Shown one piece after another: positions 8,975 through 18,205 of a stretch of 42,799 nt of DNA. Both the position numbers and the translations under genes were made by a program. The notes under the pieces were generated by a model. The model did not search any database. It saw nothing but the letters and a program-made list of their open reading frames with translations, and was not told the origin of the DNA. How positions within the stretch are numbered: position 1 is the stretch's first letter; the number at the start of each line of letters is the position of its first letter. The DNA lies in assembly GCA_016342755.1 (NCBI GenBank), contig JAEINS010000033.1, forward strand, positions 1 through 42,799, in the 5' to 3' direction. The DNA is from Melioribacteraceae bacterium (GTDB lineage: Bacteria; Bacteroidota; Ignavibacteria; Ignavibacteriales; Melioribacteraceae).

Positions 8975-10312
8975 TTATGCTGTTTTATTTTCACGCTGAA
9001 GTTTAATTACAGCCTGCTTCCCAAGTCTAATCCATTGTACTAAAGGAATATTTGCCGGACATGTATATGTACATGATCCGCACTCCATACAAACTGTAAT
9101 TCCAATTTCATCAGCTTCTTCATATTTTTCTAATTGCGAAAGTCGTGAAAGTCTGGTTGGCAATAATCCTAACGGACAAACTTCAACACATTTTCCGCAT
9201 CTTAAACATGCAGTTTCTTCAGTGTTATTAACTTCTTCTTTTGTTAAAACCAAAATTCCGGAAGTAGCTTTTGTAACAGGCGCGCTCATATCATGCTGGG
9301 CAAATCCCATCATTGGACCGCCTGCAATAACTTTTATTGCATCTTCATTAAGTCCGCCGCAATACTCAATTACTTCGCCAATTGAAGTTCCAACCGGAAC
9401 TAATAAATTTTTAGGATTCATAATTCCTTTTCCGGTAACAGTTAAAGCCGCAGTATAACCGGCAGTACCTTCTGCAACAGCATCATGAACCGCAACCGCT
9501 GTTCCTATATTTTGAATTACACAGCCAACATCCAATGGCAGCCTTCCAGGCGGTACTTCTCTATTAGTAATTGCTTTAATAAGCATTTTTTCGGCACCCT
9601 GAGGATACTTTGTTTCTAAAACCTCAACTGATAATGTAGGATCACCTTTAATTGCTTCATTTATCTTTTTAGCTGCTTCCGGCTTATTACTTTCAATACC
9701 AATAACACCTCTGTCAACATTTAAAGCTTTCATTATTAGCTTTAATCCTGAAACTACCTTTTCCGGCATTTCAATCATAAACCTGAAATCGCGTGTTAAA
9801 TAAGGCTCACATTCGCAACCGTTTAAAATTATGTATTCTATCTGAGCACCTTTGGGAGGAGTCAATTTTACAAAAGTCGGAAACGCCGCTCCACCCTGTC
9901 CAACTATTCCTGCCTCTTTAACTCTGTTTCTAATTTCTTCCGGAGTAATTGTCGCAGGATTAAGCAAAGACATTTTTTCTGTTTCTTGTTCTTCATCAGG
10001 TTTAATTATTATACCTTCTTTTGAATAACCGGAAAGATTTGCCCCGGAAGCTATTTTTGTTACTTTACCGGCAACCGAACTGTGTATTGGTGCAGAAATA
10101 AATCCGCTTGATTCAGCAACTACTGTCCCGGCTTTAACTTCCGAACCTTTTTTAACCAGTGCGTTAGCAGGTTTACCTATATGCTGACTTAAAGGAATAA
10201 AGATCTCTTTTGGAACGGGCATTTTTTCAAAAGGAATATTTTCGCTTAATTCCTTATGTTCAGGTGGATGAACACCGCCCATAAAAGTTTTTAGTTTTTC
10301 TAAAAGTGCCAT
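8975..10312 (-). CDS. rnfC: Rnf complex peripheral subunit C (NADH/FMN and Fe-S)
   Basis: 445 residues, soluble. An N-terminal barrel-sandwich domain (about 30-105) is followed by the NADH/FMN site GIVGQGGAAFPT (135-146) and NGCECEPYLTRDFR (164-177), then an SLBB-like stretch (about 255-330). Two [4Fe-4S] motifs follow: CLRCGKCVEVCP (Cys369/372/375/379) and CMECGSCTYTCP (Cys408/411/414/418). It lacks the long Ala/Lys-rich C-terminal extension of enterobacterial RnfC, giving the compact form seen in many anaerobes. It is the first gene of rnfCDGEAB-rseC, so the operon promoter should lie in 10313-10583. Confidence 0.96.
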   Translation of the reverse strand: MALLEKLKTFMGGVHPPEHKELSENIPFEKMPVPKEIFIPLSQHIGKPANALVKKGSEVKAGTVVAESSGFISAPIHSSVAGKVTKIASGANLSGYSKEGIIIKPDEEQETEKMSLLNPATITPEEIRNRVKEAGIVGQGGAAFPTFVKLTPPKGAQIEYIILNGCECEPYLTRDFRFMIEMPEKVVSGLKLIMKALNVDRGVIGIESNKPEAAKKINEAIKGDPTLSVEVLETKYPQGAEKMLIKAITNREVPPGRLPLDVGCVIQNIGTAVAVHDAVAEGTAGYTAALTVTGKGIMNPKNLLVPVGTSIGEVIEYCGGLNEDAIKVIAGGPMMGFAQHDMSAPVTKATSGILVLTKEEVNNTEETACLRCGKCVEVCPLGLLPTRLSRLSQLEKYEEADEIGITVCMECGSCTYTCPANIPLVQWIRLGKQAVIKLQRENKTA

Positions 10313-10583
10313 AAAATACTCTAATTATGTTAAATTATCTATTTTTCGTGATTTCAAACACAAACATCAGCAAAAATTACACCAATATAAAGATTAATTT
10401 ACAACTATCGATTTACGTTTATTATTAAAAAAACGGCAATTATCAACTTTCGTGATATTTTTACTGATTTCAATTGAGAAATTATTTTCAAAATTGAAAA
10501 TAACGGGGTTTTTATGAGAAAAGTTCTTTAATCCGTAGAGTTTTTTCATTTAGAACTTTATGAATGATTTTTACAAACTTTCT
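10313..10583 (-). promoter_or_regulatory. Upstream region of the rnf operon
   Basis: A 271-base AT-rich gap lies between the end of the upstream histidine kinase gene and the rnfC start, both on the minus strand. A promoter for the seven-gene operon is expected here by position. I could not fix a convincing -35/-10 pair by eye, nor a terminator for the kinase gene. Call made on position only. Confidence 0.35.
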
Positions 10584-12860
10584 TTAAAGTGATAATTTAA
10601 CGAAAAACCTACTTCCTTTATTTTTTTCAGATTCAACCCAAATTTCACCATTGTTTTTAGCCAATATTTTGGAAACCATTGCCAATCCAATTCCTTCTCC
10701 CTGGGTCAGATCAGGATTTAATCTGTAGAACATATTAAAAATTTTGTCTATCTGGTTTTCATCGATACCGATTCCATTATCTTCAATACAATAAACTACA
10801 TCCGAATGTCTGGTCTCTCCTGTAATTTTTATATTCCCGACTCTGGATTTGTCGAGATACTTAATTGCATTATCAATAAGATACTTAAAAACATGCTGAA
10901 TTTGTGATTCATCTCCATAAGCATCCGGGAGTTCAGCTAAATAGACACCAATATTTTTTTCTGTAAAAACTTTATCATAATCACGAATAATCTTTTTAAC
11001 TATATTAGAAACATCCATATTTTTGAGGTTTGGTTTTTCTTTATCTAGTCTCGAGTAAAGCAGAATTCCCGAAAAAAGTTTATCCATTCTTTTAATATTC
11101 TTTTCAATAAAACTTAAACTTTCTCTAACATCTGTATTTAATATTTCTAGAAATTTCCTTTTATTTTCCTGATTACACTCTATTTCACTAATTATATCGT
11201 TAATCTCGTTATAAGAATCTATTAATTCCCGTCCAAATCCCTGAATATTTACTAAAGGAGTTCTTAAATCGTGAGATGTAATATATACAATTTGTTCAAG
11301 TTCTTTGTTTTTCTGAATAATTTCATTGGTAAGTTTATTTCTTTCCTGCTCAGCTTTTTTTCTAATTGTTATATCACGGCCTTCGGCTAAAAGCATATTA
11401 ATTTCTTTGTTCTCATCAAAAACCGGTTTTATTAAGACTTCAAAATAATGAGTATCACCAACATACGATTTTTTTTCAATCTCAATTCTTTCATAGTTTC
11501 CGCTTGCCGCCGAAATTACAGCATTATGTACTTTTTCATCAGAATTTCCGTAAGTAAACCAGTCAGTTTCCCAAAAGTTATTACCTACTATTTCTTTATA
11601 TTTTTTGTCAATAAATTCTAAAGCCGTTTTATTTACTTCATAGATAACGCCTTTAAGATCGAGTAAACCGACAAAAACAAAGGTCTGATCAAAAATAGCC
11701 TTAAATTTTGTTTCGCTTTCTTTTTTAGCTGCTTCTGCTATTTTTCTTTTAGTAATATTCAGCGTAAGTATTACAATTACAATGCTTAAAATTAAAAATG
11801 CTATAATTACTGTAATTAGAAAAGCCGGATTTTCATCATAAATGGTTTTAGGTTCATTTATTAATATGCTGTTTTCCGGGAGTGTTGATTCATCTATATT
11901 AAATCTTTCTAGTTCATTATAATCAAACATCATAACATTTGGGCTTTTCAATACAATCGGGATATCATCGGCTTTTTTTCCGTTTAAGATTCCCATTGTT
12001 ATTTCCGCGGCTTTTTGTCCCTGATAAAATCCGCTTGTTAATAATCCGCCAATTAATCCCTGGTTCATATTAAAATCCCAAATGCCGTAAATTGGAACTT
12101 TAGACGCGTTTCTTAAAATTGAAAAGCTTTGATAATTTTCAAATACATTCTCTTTTATATCTCTGTTAAAATGTGTATAAATAACAACATCATCTTCAGA
12201 TAAAGACTTTAAACTATCGCGAATCTCGAAAAGTGATAATCTGTCTAAATACTTAAATTTTACTTTTGCCTTTAGATTCCTTACAACATCAAGAATTTGA
12301 GCCTTTGTTCTTCTGCCGGTTTTACTGTTATCGGTAATAACATGAATTTTTTTTACGGCAGGCTGAATTTTAAGAATTGCATTTATTGTTCCCGCAGGAT
12401 CACTTTGTTCGTTAACGCCTGTTATATTAGTATTACCTTTTAAATCCTGGTTTTTAAAATCATTTATTCCGCAAAAAACAACCGGGATTTTTGGGAAACA
12501 GGTTTCACGATTATCAAGCAGAAAATCTAACGCGTTATTATCAGCTACAATTAATACATCTATTTTTTGGTTTGCGTATTTTTTTTGATAAAGATCGTAT
12601 AATAATTTGTAATAATCTTCGCCCAAATTCTTTTTTGTATCCATAAACTCGGAATGAACAATAAACTCCGGATCTGTTTTAGCGAAAACTGAACGGATAC
12701 CGCTTACAATATCATCAGTCCATTTATAACCCTGATGATACGAATGGAGTATTAATATATTTTTACTCTCTATTTCCTCGGCATAATTAGCACTAAAGGT
12801 GTTAAGAAGAAAAATACATATCAGAAAAGAGATAACATTCGGGGTTTTCCTAAAATCCAT
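10584..12860 (-). CDS. Membrane sensor histidine kinase with ABC substrate-binding-like sensor and PAS domain
   Basis: About 758 residues from the preferred ATG (MDFRKTPNVISF), which leads directly into a signal peptide or first membrane segment. A TTG eight codons upstream, at 12884, is the only extension. A periplasmic domain of about 300 residues (KNILILHSYHQGYKW, then IDVLIVADNNALDFLL and VPVVFCGIN-type strands) resembles the ABC_sub_bind/TrpX substrate-binding fold. Next come a membrane helix (about 345-367), a PAS domain with PAC tail (LAEGRDITIRKKAEQ), and a coiled coil. The H-box is YITSHDLRTPLVN (His near 530), then DNAIKYL, DNGIGI, F-box and GEGIGLAM. No response regulator adjoins it. 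It lies upstream of rnf on the same strand, but a link is only suggestive. Confidence 0.88.
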   Translation of the reverse strand: MDFRKTPNVISFLICIFLLNTFSANYAEEIESKNILILHSYHQGYKWTDDIVSGIRSVFAKTDPEFIVHSEFMDTKKNLGEDYYKLLYDLYQKKYANQKIDVLIVADNNALDFLLDNRETCFPKIPVVFCGINDFKNQDLKGNTNITGVNEQSDPAGTINAILKIQPAVKKIHVITDNSKTGRRTKAQILDVVRNLKAKVKFKYLDRLSLFEIRDSLKSLSEDDVVIYTHFNRDIKENVFENYQSFSILRNASKVPIYGIWDFNMNQGLIGGLLTSGFYQGQKAAEITMGILNGKKADDIPIVLKSPNVMMFDYNELERFNIDESTLPENSILINEPKTIYDENPAFLITVIIAFLILSIVIVILTLNITKRKIAEAAKKESETKFKAIFDQTFVFVGLLDLKGVIYEVNKTALEFIDKKYKEIVGNNFWETDWFTYGNSDEKVHNAVISAASGNYERIEIEKKSYVGDTHYFEVLIKPVFDENKEINMLLAEGRDITIRKKAEQERNKLTNEIIQKNKELEQIVYITSHDLRTPLVNIQGFGRELIDSYNEINDIISEIECNQENKRKFLEILNTDVRESLSFIEKNIKRMDKLFSGILLYSRLDKEKPNLKNMDVSNIVKKIIRDYDKVFTEKNIGVYLAELPDAYGDESQIQHVFKYLIDNAIKYLDKSRVGNIKITGETRHSDVVYCIEDNGIGIDENQIDKIFNMFYRLNPDLTQGEGIGLAMVSKILAKNNGEIWVESEKNKGSRFFVKLSL

Positions 12861-13025
12861 ATATAATATCGATCCTATCTTCAATTTTTATCAAATGATT
12901 GTTAAAGTAAATAAATATATTTTTAAATGAAATATTATAATTCTCTAATTTTAATTTGTTTAATTTTATTAGGTAAAAATTTATTTTAGAAAGACTAAAC
13001 TTCAATTTATTATTATGGGGATAAT

Positions 13026-15506
13026 ATGTTAAAAAGAATATTGGTAATTTTGTTATTTACCACCGCAGTTTGTTATTCACAAACCCAATTCGATACATTA
13101 TCAACCACGCAAGTTGGGCCCGGAATTTTTCACACAGAGGTTTTAGCACCTTCAGTTCCATGGACAATTGATATTCTGGAAATTGATTTATTGAACAAAT
13201 ACAATGTTGTAAAAACTGTAAAGGCAAACGATAATCTTATTGGAAATGAAATTGTTTCCTCTATGGCTTCCAGAAACAGTTATGAAGGACATACAGTTGT
13301 CGGGGCTATTAATGGCGATTTCTATTCATCCGGCGGTTTGCCAATTGGAACACAGATAGTTGGCGGCGAAATATTAAAATTTTCAACAAATTATTCTACA
13401 ATCGGAATTAGTGAAGAGAAGAAACTTTCGCTAGGCAGAATTGGTTTTACGGGAGAAGTAATTACAAAAACCGGATCTAAAATTATTAATCAGATTAACA
13501 GTACACGTTCTACAAATTTTTTAGTTCTATATAATTCATTTATGGGCGCAACAACTAATACTAACAATTTTGGAAGTGAAGTTTTATTAAAGCCCGCTGC
13601 AGATTGGACTGTTAATGACACTGTAACCTGTATAGTTGAAAAGTTAGAACATGGAAAAGGAAACAGTTCAATTCCTAAAGGTTACGCTGTTCTTTCCGGA
13701 CATGGAACATCAGACACATTTATAAAAGATAATTTTAGTATTGGCGATACAATAAAGATTATCAATAATATTACTAAATCAGTTCCTAAGCTTAAAGAAA
13801 TGATGGGCGGTTACCCAAGAATTATTGTTGATGGTAAAAACTATGTAAATAAGGGTTATCAGGAAGAAGGCGGACCGCCGCACACTTATGAAAGACATCC
13901 GCGTACAGCAGTTGGTTTTTCGCGGGACAGTACAAAAATGTACTTTATAACTGTCGATGGAAGAAGCAGTAATAGTATAGGCATGACTCTGCACGAACTT
14001 GCGGATTTTATGATCGGTGCCGGAATCTATCATGGTTTAAATTTAGACGGAGGCGGTTCTACAACAATGCTGGTAAGAGAAAATGTTGTAAATACACCAT
14101 CTGACGGCGGGCAAAGAGCGGTTGGCAACGGAATGATAGTCATTACAACAGCTCCAAAATCAGATACACTTTCGCAAATACAAATTTCCCCTTCTTTTAT
14201 GAAAATTTTTAAAGGTGACAAAAAGAGAATTGAAGTAAAGGGATTTGATAAATATTATAATCCGGCAGAAATAAATTTAAGTGAAGTTACATTTTCTGTA
14301 AATCCGGCTATTGGCAAAATAACTAACGACGGCTTATTTACTGCCGGTGATAAAGCAGATTCCGGATACATTTACATAAATTACCGGGAATTTAAAGACA
14401 GCACAAAAGTTATTATTAAAACTATTGGCAAAGTTCTTTTATCGCCCGAAGAAGCAACAACAGATACTTCCCTTTTAATTGATTTTAGAATTAAAGCCTG
14501 GGACACCGAGAATATATTACGAACTCTGGAGAAAAATGAATTTGAGTGGTCAGTTGAAAATGAAGAAATCGGATTAATTGACACTCTTGGAATATTCAAA
14601 GGAATTAGCGAAGGAACTACAAAAATATTTGTAAAATATGAAAATACATCGGATACTTCGACTGTTACGGTTAAAATTAATGAAGGTCAGGTACAATTAA
14701 ATTCATTTGATTCGATAAATGAATGGGTTTTAGAAAGTGGTGAACTCGATTTGGCAGAATGTTCAATGTCTAATTTATTAACTCCTAAAACAGAAGGTTT
14801 CGGCAGTATGAAAATTGTTTACCAATATACCGGTAATTCAAGTACCGTTTTTTATGTTAACCTTTTAACTGATATTCCAATTGAAGGAGTTCCCGATTCA
14901 ATTGCCCTTGACTTACAAACTAACGGTGATAAACATCAGGTGTTATATGTAATAGAAGATTTTGATAATGAAATTTTTCAGACAAACGTAAAAAAATGGG
15001 CAACAGAAACTAATTTTTTAGATGTACAGCCAGCGGCTTTTATTAATGCCGTTCCAGAAAATCACAATTCAATTTTCAATTATCCGGTTACATTAAAACA
15101 AATTATAATAAAATTAGGAAGTCCAAGGGTTAACGGAGTTATTTACAGAGACAGTTTAATTATTGATAATCTTCGTATTACTTATCCCGGATCAGTAACA
15201 GACATATTAGAATTAGGCGAAATACCATCGGAATTTAACTTAAAACAAAATTATCCAAATCCGTTTAACCCGGCAACAACCATTGAATATACTTTACCAA
15301 ATGTAGAAGCGGGACATGCCTCGTCTCTACGGTTAGAAATTTTTGATATCCTTGGGCGTAAAATAAAAACACTAGTAAACGAAGAACAATCACCTGGGAA
15401 CCATAAAGTAACATTCGACGCTTCTAACCTTTCGAGCGGAACATACTTCTATAAATTAAATTTTAAGGGGAAATCTGAGATAAAAAAGATGCTGTTTTTA
15501 AAATAA
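13026..15506 (+). CDS. Secreted phosphodiester glycosidase (NAGPA family) with T9SS sorting domain
   Basis: 826 residues. A signal peptide (about 1-19, LVILLFTTAVCYSQ) is followed by a phosphodiester glycosidase domain (about 60-375) with VVGAINGDFYSSGG, RHPRTAVGFS and the closing GLNLDGGGSTTMLV block typical of PF09992. Ig-like bacterial domains (about 380-550) and a carbohydrate/jelly-roll-like stretch (about 560-725) come next. The C-terminal 97 residues are a type A sorting domain: LKQNYPNPFNPATTIEY, then FDILGRKIKTLVNE, then SSGTYFYKL and a Lys end. It should be exported by Sec, then by T9SS to the surface. Eleven residues after TLPN (VEAGHASSLRL) come from a dispersed palindromic DNA repeat read as coding. 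The Shine-Dalgarno (gggga) supports the ATG. Confidence 0.9.
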   Translation: MLKRILVILLFTTAVCYSQTQFDTLSTTQVGPGIFHTEVLAPSVPWTIDILEIDLLNKYNVVKTVKANDNLIGNEIVSSMASRNSYEGHTVVGAINGDFYSSGGLPIGTQIVGGEILKFSTNYSTIGISEEKKLSLGRIGFTGEVITKTGSKIINQINSTRSTNFLVLYNSFMGATTNTNNFGSEVLLKPAADWTVNDTVTCIVEKLEHGKGNSSIPKGYAVLSGHGTSDTFIKDNFSIGDTIKIINNITKSVPKLKEMMGGYPRIIVDGKNYVNKGYQEEGGPPHTYERHPRTAVGFSRDSTKMYFITVDGRSSNSIGMTLHELADFMIGAGIYHGLNLDGGGSTTMLVRENVVNTPSDGGQRAVGNGMIVITTAPKSDTLSQIQISPSFMKIFKGDKKRIEVKGFDKYYNPAEINLSEVTFSVNPAIGKITNDGLFTAGDKADSGYIYINYREFKDSTKVIIKTIGKVLLSPEEATTDTSLLIDFRIKAWDTENILRTLEKNEFEWSVENEEIGLIDTLGIFKGISEGTTKIFVKYENTSDTSTVTVKINEGQVQLNSFDSINEWVLESGELDLAECSMSNLLTPKTEGFGSMKIVYQYTGNSSTVFYVNLLTDIPIEGVPDSIALDLQTNGDKHQVLYVIEDFDNEIFQTNVKKWATETNFLDVQPAAFINAVPENHNSIFNYPVTLKQIIIKLGSPRVNGVIYRDSLIIDNLRITYPGSVTDILELGEIPSEFNLKQNYPNPFNPATTIEYTLPNVEAGHASSLRLEIFDILGRKIKTLVNEEQSPGNHKVTFDASNLSSGTYFYKLNFKGKSEIKKMLFLK
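15303..15330 (+). repeat. Palindromic repeat inside the sorting-domain coding sequence, copy 1
   Basis: A 28-base element begins gtagaagcgggacatg and ends with tcgtctctac. The right arm matches the downstream copy (15663-15690) exactly; the left arm has decayed so the palindrome is imperfect. It is read in frame as the VEAGHASSL part of the T9SS domain. Confidence 0.75.
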
Positions 15507-15566
15507 TACCGCACAAGTTGTATTAAGTAAAGAAAATAACAATCAGAAACCTTAAAATTTGGCGTA

Positions 15567-15697
15567 TTTGAATCAGGTGAAATACCATCGGGATTTAGCT
15601 TAAAACAAAATTATCCAAATCCGTTTAACCCAACCACTACAATTGAATACACATTACCAAATGTAGAGACGCGGCATGCCTCGTCTCTACGGTTATA
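15567..15697 (+). pseudogene. Orphan fragment of a T9SS sorting domain
   Basis: In one frame this reads GEIPSGFSLKQNYPNPFNP, then TTTIEYTLPN, then VETRHASSLRL and a TAA. It is a close copy of the first 41 residues of the sorting domain of the upstream glycosidase, ending where the palindromic repeat stops. It has no start codon context and no body domain, so it cannot be a gene by itself. It looks like the debris of a second T9SS gene or a partial tandem duplication. Confidence 0.8.
15663..15690. repeat. Near-perfect palindromic (REP-like) repeat, copy 2
   Basis: 28 bases starting gtagagacgcggcatgcc and ending tcgtctctac. Its reverse complement matches itself except at one symmetric pair. 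It lies between convergent genes and could form a stable hairpin. It shares its right arm with the copy at 15303-15330. Confidence 0.8.
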
Positions 15698-15713
15698 AAT
15701 TTTTGCATGAATA

Positions 15714-16541
15714 TTAATTATAAAGCCACTCACTTTTAAAGGGATAAACATATTCACCAAGTTCTTTAACATCTTTCGGATCAGTTAAATAAAATTTATC
15801 TTCATCACTATATATTTCATTTATAATATCATAAATTAAACCCAACAGTCCTCCTAAAATTCCAAAGCTCATTGCTTTTTTTTCAGCAGACATTGTAAAC
15901 CACCCCGGAGGATCATCTCCCTGAACAAATCCTAAAAGCGCAAATAATCCGCCGCCAATCAGAGTCATAGTTCCAAAACCCATTTGTTTATGCCTCTTTT
16001 CAACTACAGAAATATCTTCAAAGTTAATTTCTAACAGACACTTTTTATCAATCTCCAATCTGTTTTTAAGTTCAGCATAATTTTCTTGTATTGTTATAAT
16101 TATAGAATTTGCTTTTACCGCCAGAAGCATCCCTTTTATTGGCGATTGTGAGTTCTCCTTATAATAAATTTTAACCATTGCTCTATCAGCATCGTTATAA
16201 TTTGTTTCTTCACCAGTAACTGAAAGTGCTCTGAGTTTTTTATTTTGTTCAAAAAATTCCTCAAAGCTGTTCTTCTCAAATTTGTTTTTTAGCAGAGTAT
16301 CAATAAAAGCTGAGTTTTTTAAATATGTGATTTTAACATCCAGTGAATCATTTGGCATAAGAAAAAATACCGCGTATTGAAAACCATCTATCTTATTAAA
16401 AATGTGGAAGTAATTGTTTTCAAATATACTTAATGTATCGCCAAATAAATTACTTGTATAGGATAACTTTTCTTGTGCGGAATTAGTTGATATTACACAG
16501 ATTGCGATAAAAACTATCATGAAAATTATTTTTTTTATCAT
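15714..16541 (-). CDS. Exported protein of unknown function with C-terminal glycine-rich membrane segments
   Basis: 275 residues. The N-terminus (MIKKIIFMIVFIAICVIS, then TNSAQ) is a signal peptide. The middle is a mixed soluble domain with no motif I recognise. Near 190-210 (MTLIGGGLFALLGFVQG) and 225-245 (AMSFGILGGLLGLIYDII) are two glycine-rich hydrophobic stretches, likely a membrane hairpin. The end (YPFKSEWLYN) is polar. A Shine-Dalgarno (agagagg) precedes the ATG. It stands alone, convergent with the orphan sorting-domain fragment. Confidence 0.7.
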   Translation of the reverse strand: MIKKIIFMIVFIAICVISTNSAQEKLSYTSNLFGDTLSIFENNYFHIFNKIDGFQYAVFFLMPNDSLDVKITYLKNSAFIDTLLKNKFEKNSFEEFFEQNKKLRALSVTGEETNYNDADRAMVKIYYKENSQSPIKGMLLAVKANSIIITIQENYAELKNRLEIDKKCLLEINFEDISVVEKRHKQMGFGTMTLIGGGLFALLGFVQGDDPPGWFTMSAEKKAMSFGILGGLLGLIYDIINEIYSDEDKFYLTDPKDVKELGEYVYPFKSEWLYN

Positions 16542-16994
16542 AGCCTCTCTCCGTAATATGGCATCAAATATTTTTGAACCCGGAAAAGGATGTATTTATT
16601 TAAGCTGTTTTTAATGTACAAAAATTCAAAATAATTATGGGATTAATAATTCAAATATGAATGTGTTCTTCCGGGTATAAAAATTTTTCAAACTACCCGA
16701 TTTTGTTTCTCTTGCCGACTTTAATTCTTTGAGTGTATTATACTTAATTAATCAGATTTTATCGAACTGCGATAATAAGATTTGAAGCTCTATGTTTTGA
16801 TCTGAAAATAACAATAAAATTAAAATTTGTAAAATTTCAGAAAAATATTTAATTTTAGTTCCAAAATGGGAGAAATTTCGGCATATAGTTTGAAACGTTT
16901 GATATCCCCGATCAAACGCTCAAGATACTCTCTTCCCCAAATTTAATACGATAGGGTTATATTTTTATTAAAAGTTTTTGTTACGAGGAAAGTT
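16542..16994. other. 453-base gap with leader of the large adhesin gene
   Basis: Divergent intergenic region. I see no open frame of note. Two hairpins stand out: cgggta/tacccg (about 16672-16699) and a perfect 8-bp stem with a 7-base loop (16896-16918). The latter lies about 75 bases upstream of the adhesin start, where it could sit in the mRNA leader. Confidence 0.5.
16896..16918 (+). promoter_or_regulatory. Perfect hairpin in the leader of the large adhesin
   Basis: cgtttgat (16896-16903), loop atccccg, then atcaaacg (16911-16918). No T tract follows, so it is not a standard terminator. It does not match a riboswitch class I know. It could be an operator or an mRNA structure. Confidence 0.4.
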
Positions 16995-17385
16995 ATGTCT
17001 TATTTGAGGTTTAAGGTCACTTCATTTTTGAGTCTGTCTTTTATTGCTTTTATTTTAATATTTAATGAAGTTGATGCGCGAAGTTATTCAGTACCGGAGG
17101 CTGCCGGTGCAGCAGATTATACAAATTTTAACGGTCCCTATATTTTTTCGGAAGCTTATTACAAGACTTCTAATACCCTAATGCCTTTTAAAGACAATTG
17201 GAATAAGGATGCCGCAACAGGTAATAATTCAATTGTTTTTGCCGGGTCGCCAATACCAACAATTACTTCGGCAACTTATGATTATAATAGCAATGTATTG
17301 ACGGTTACAGGAACAAATTTTGTAGACAATGCCGGTGCCAATAACGATGTAGATATTTCGTTATTAACATTTACCGGTGATGGCA

Positions 17386-17458
17386 CAGGTACTTATACAT
17401 TAACAAGTACCACTGATGTTGAAATAACATCGGCAACAGAATTCAGTGTAACACTCAG
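17386..17458 (+). repeat. 73-base exact repeat within adhesin domains 1 and 3 (copy 1)
   Basis: From caggtacttatacatt to cactcag, this stretch is identical at 18133-18205. A third copy near 18871-18943 differs by about one base. The rest of the domains differ more, which suggests local gene conversion or recent duplication of adhesin units. Confidence 0.85.
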
Positions 17459-18132
17459 CGGAACGGATTTAACACATATTGAAGCCTTGTTAAATAAAGA
17501 CGGCATCAGTTCGGCAGAAGGTACAACATATAATATAGCTGCTGCGGAGGACTGGTTAGCGGCGGCGGATCCGGCAGAAAATATTGCAGATTTAACGGGA
17601 AACGGAATTACTGTCAACAATTTTGGTAGTCCGACAATAGCATTAGTAAATTATTATCGGGCTACCGGAAAACTGAAAATATTAGGAATAAATTTTGTAA
17701 GCAATGCCGGTGCTTTGGATGTGGATGCTTCATTAATAAATATTAAGGGTGAAGGAAACTTATATTATACCCTCACAAACACTAGTGATGTTGAAATTAC
17801 ATCAGATGAGGAAGTCATATTATTCTTAAGCGATATTGACCAGTTAAATATAAACGGGGTCTTAAATAAAGCAGATGGTACCCATTCAGCAAACGGTACA
17901 ACATATGTTCTTAACGGTGCTGACAATTGGATGACAGGCAGCCCTGACGAAAATTATATACCATCCGATTCTTTTGTATTATTTGCATTTGACGTCATTA
18001 GACCTACTGTTACAAGTGCGACTTATAATTATGGCAACAATATATTGGCGGTTACAGGAACTAATCTATTTAAGAAACTTGGTGCCAATAACGATGTTGA
18101 TGTATCAAAATTAACAATAACAGGTGAAGGCG

Positions 18133-18205
18133 CAGGTACTTATACATTAACAAGTACCACTGATGTTGAAATAACATCGGCAACAGAATTCAGTGTAACA
18201 CTCAG
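18133..18205 (+). repeat. 73-base exact repeat within adhesin domain 3 (copy 2)
   Basis: Second copy of the stretch at 17386-17458, with which it is identical across the 73 bases. Confidence 0.85.

Noticed and set aside
10584-12860. Rnf-specific regulatory kinase
   Set aside because: Only orientation and closeness support this; a 271-base gap separates it from rnfC and no response regulator is present.
16860-16994. Cyclic-di-GMP or other known riboswitch before the adhesin
   Set aside because: Only a simple hairpin is visible; the conserved joining bases of known classes were not found.
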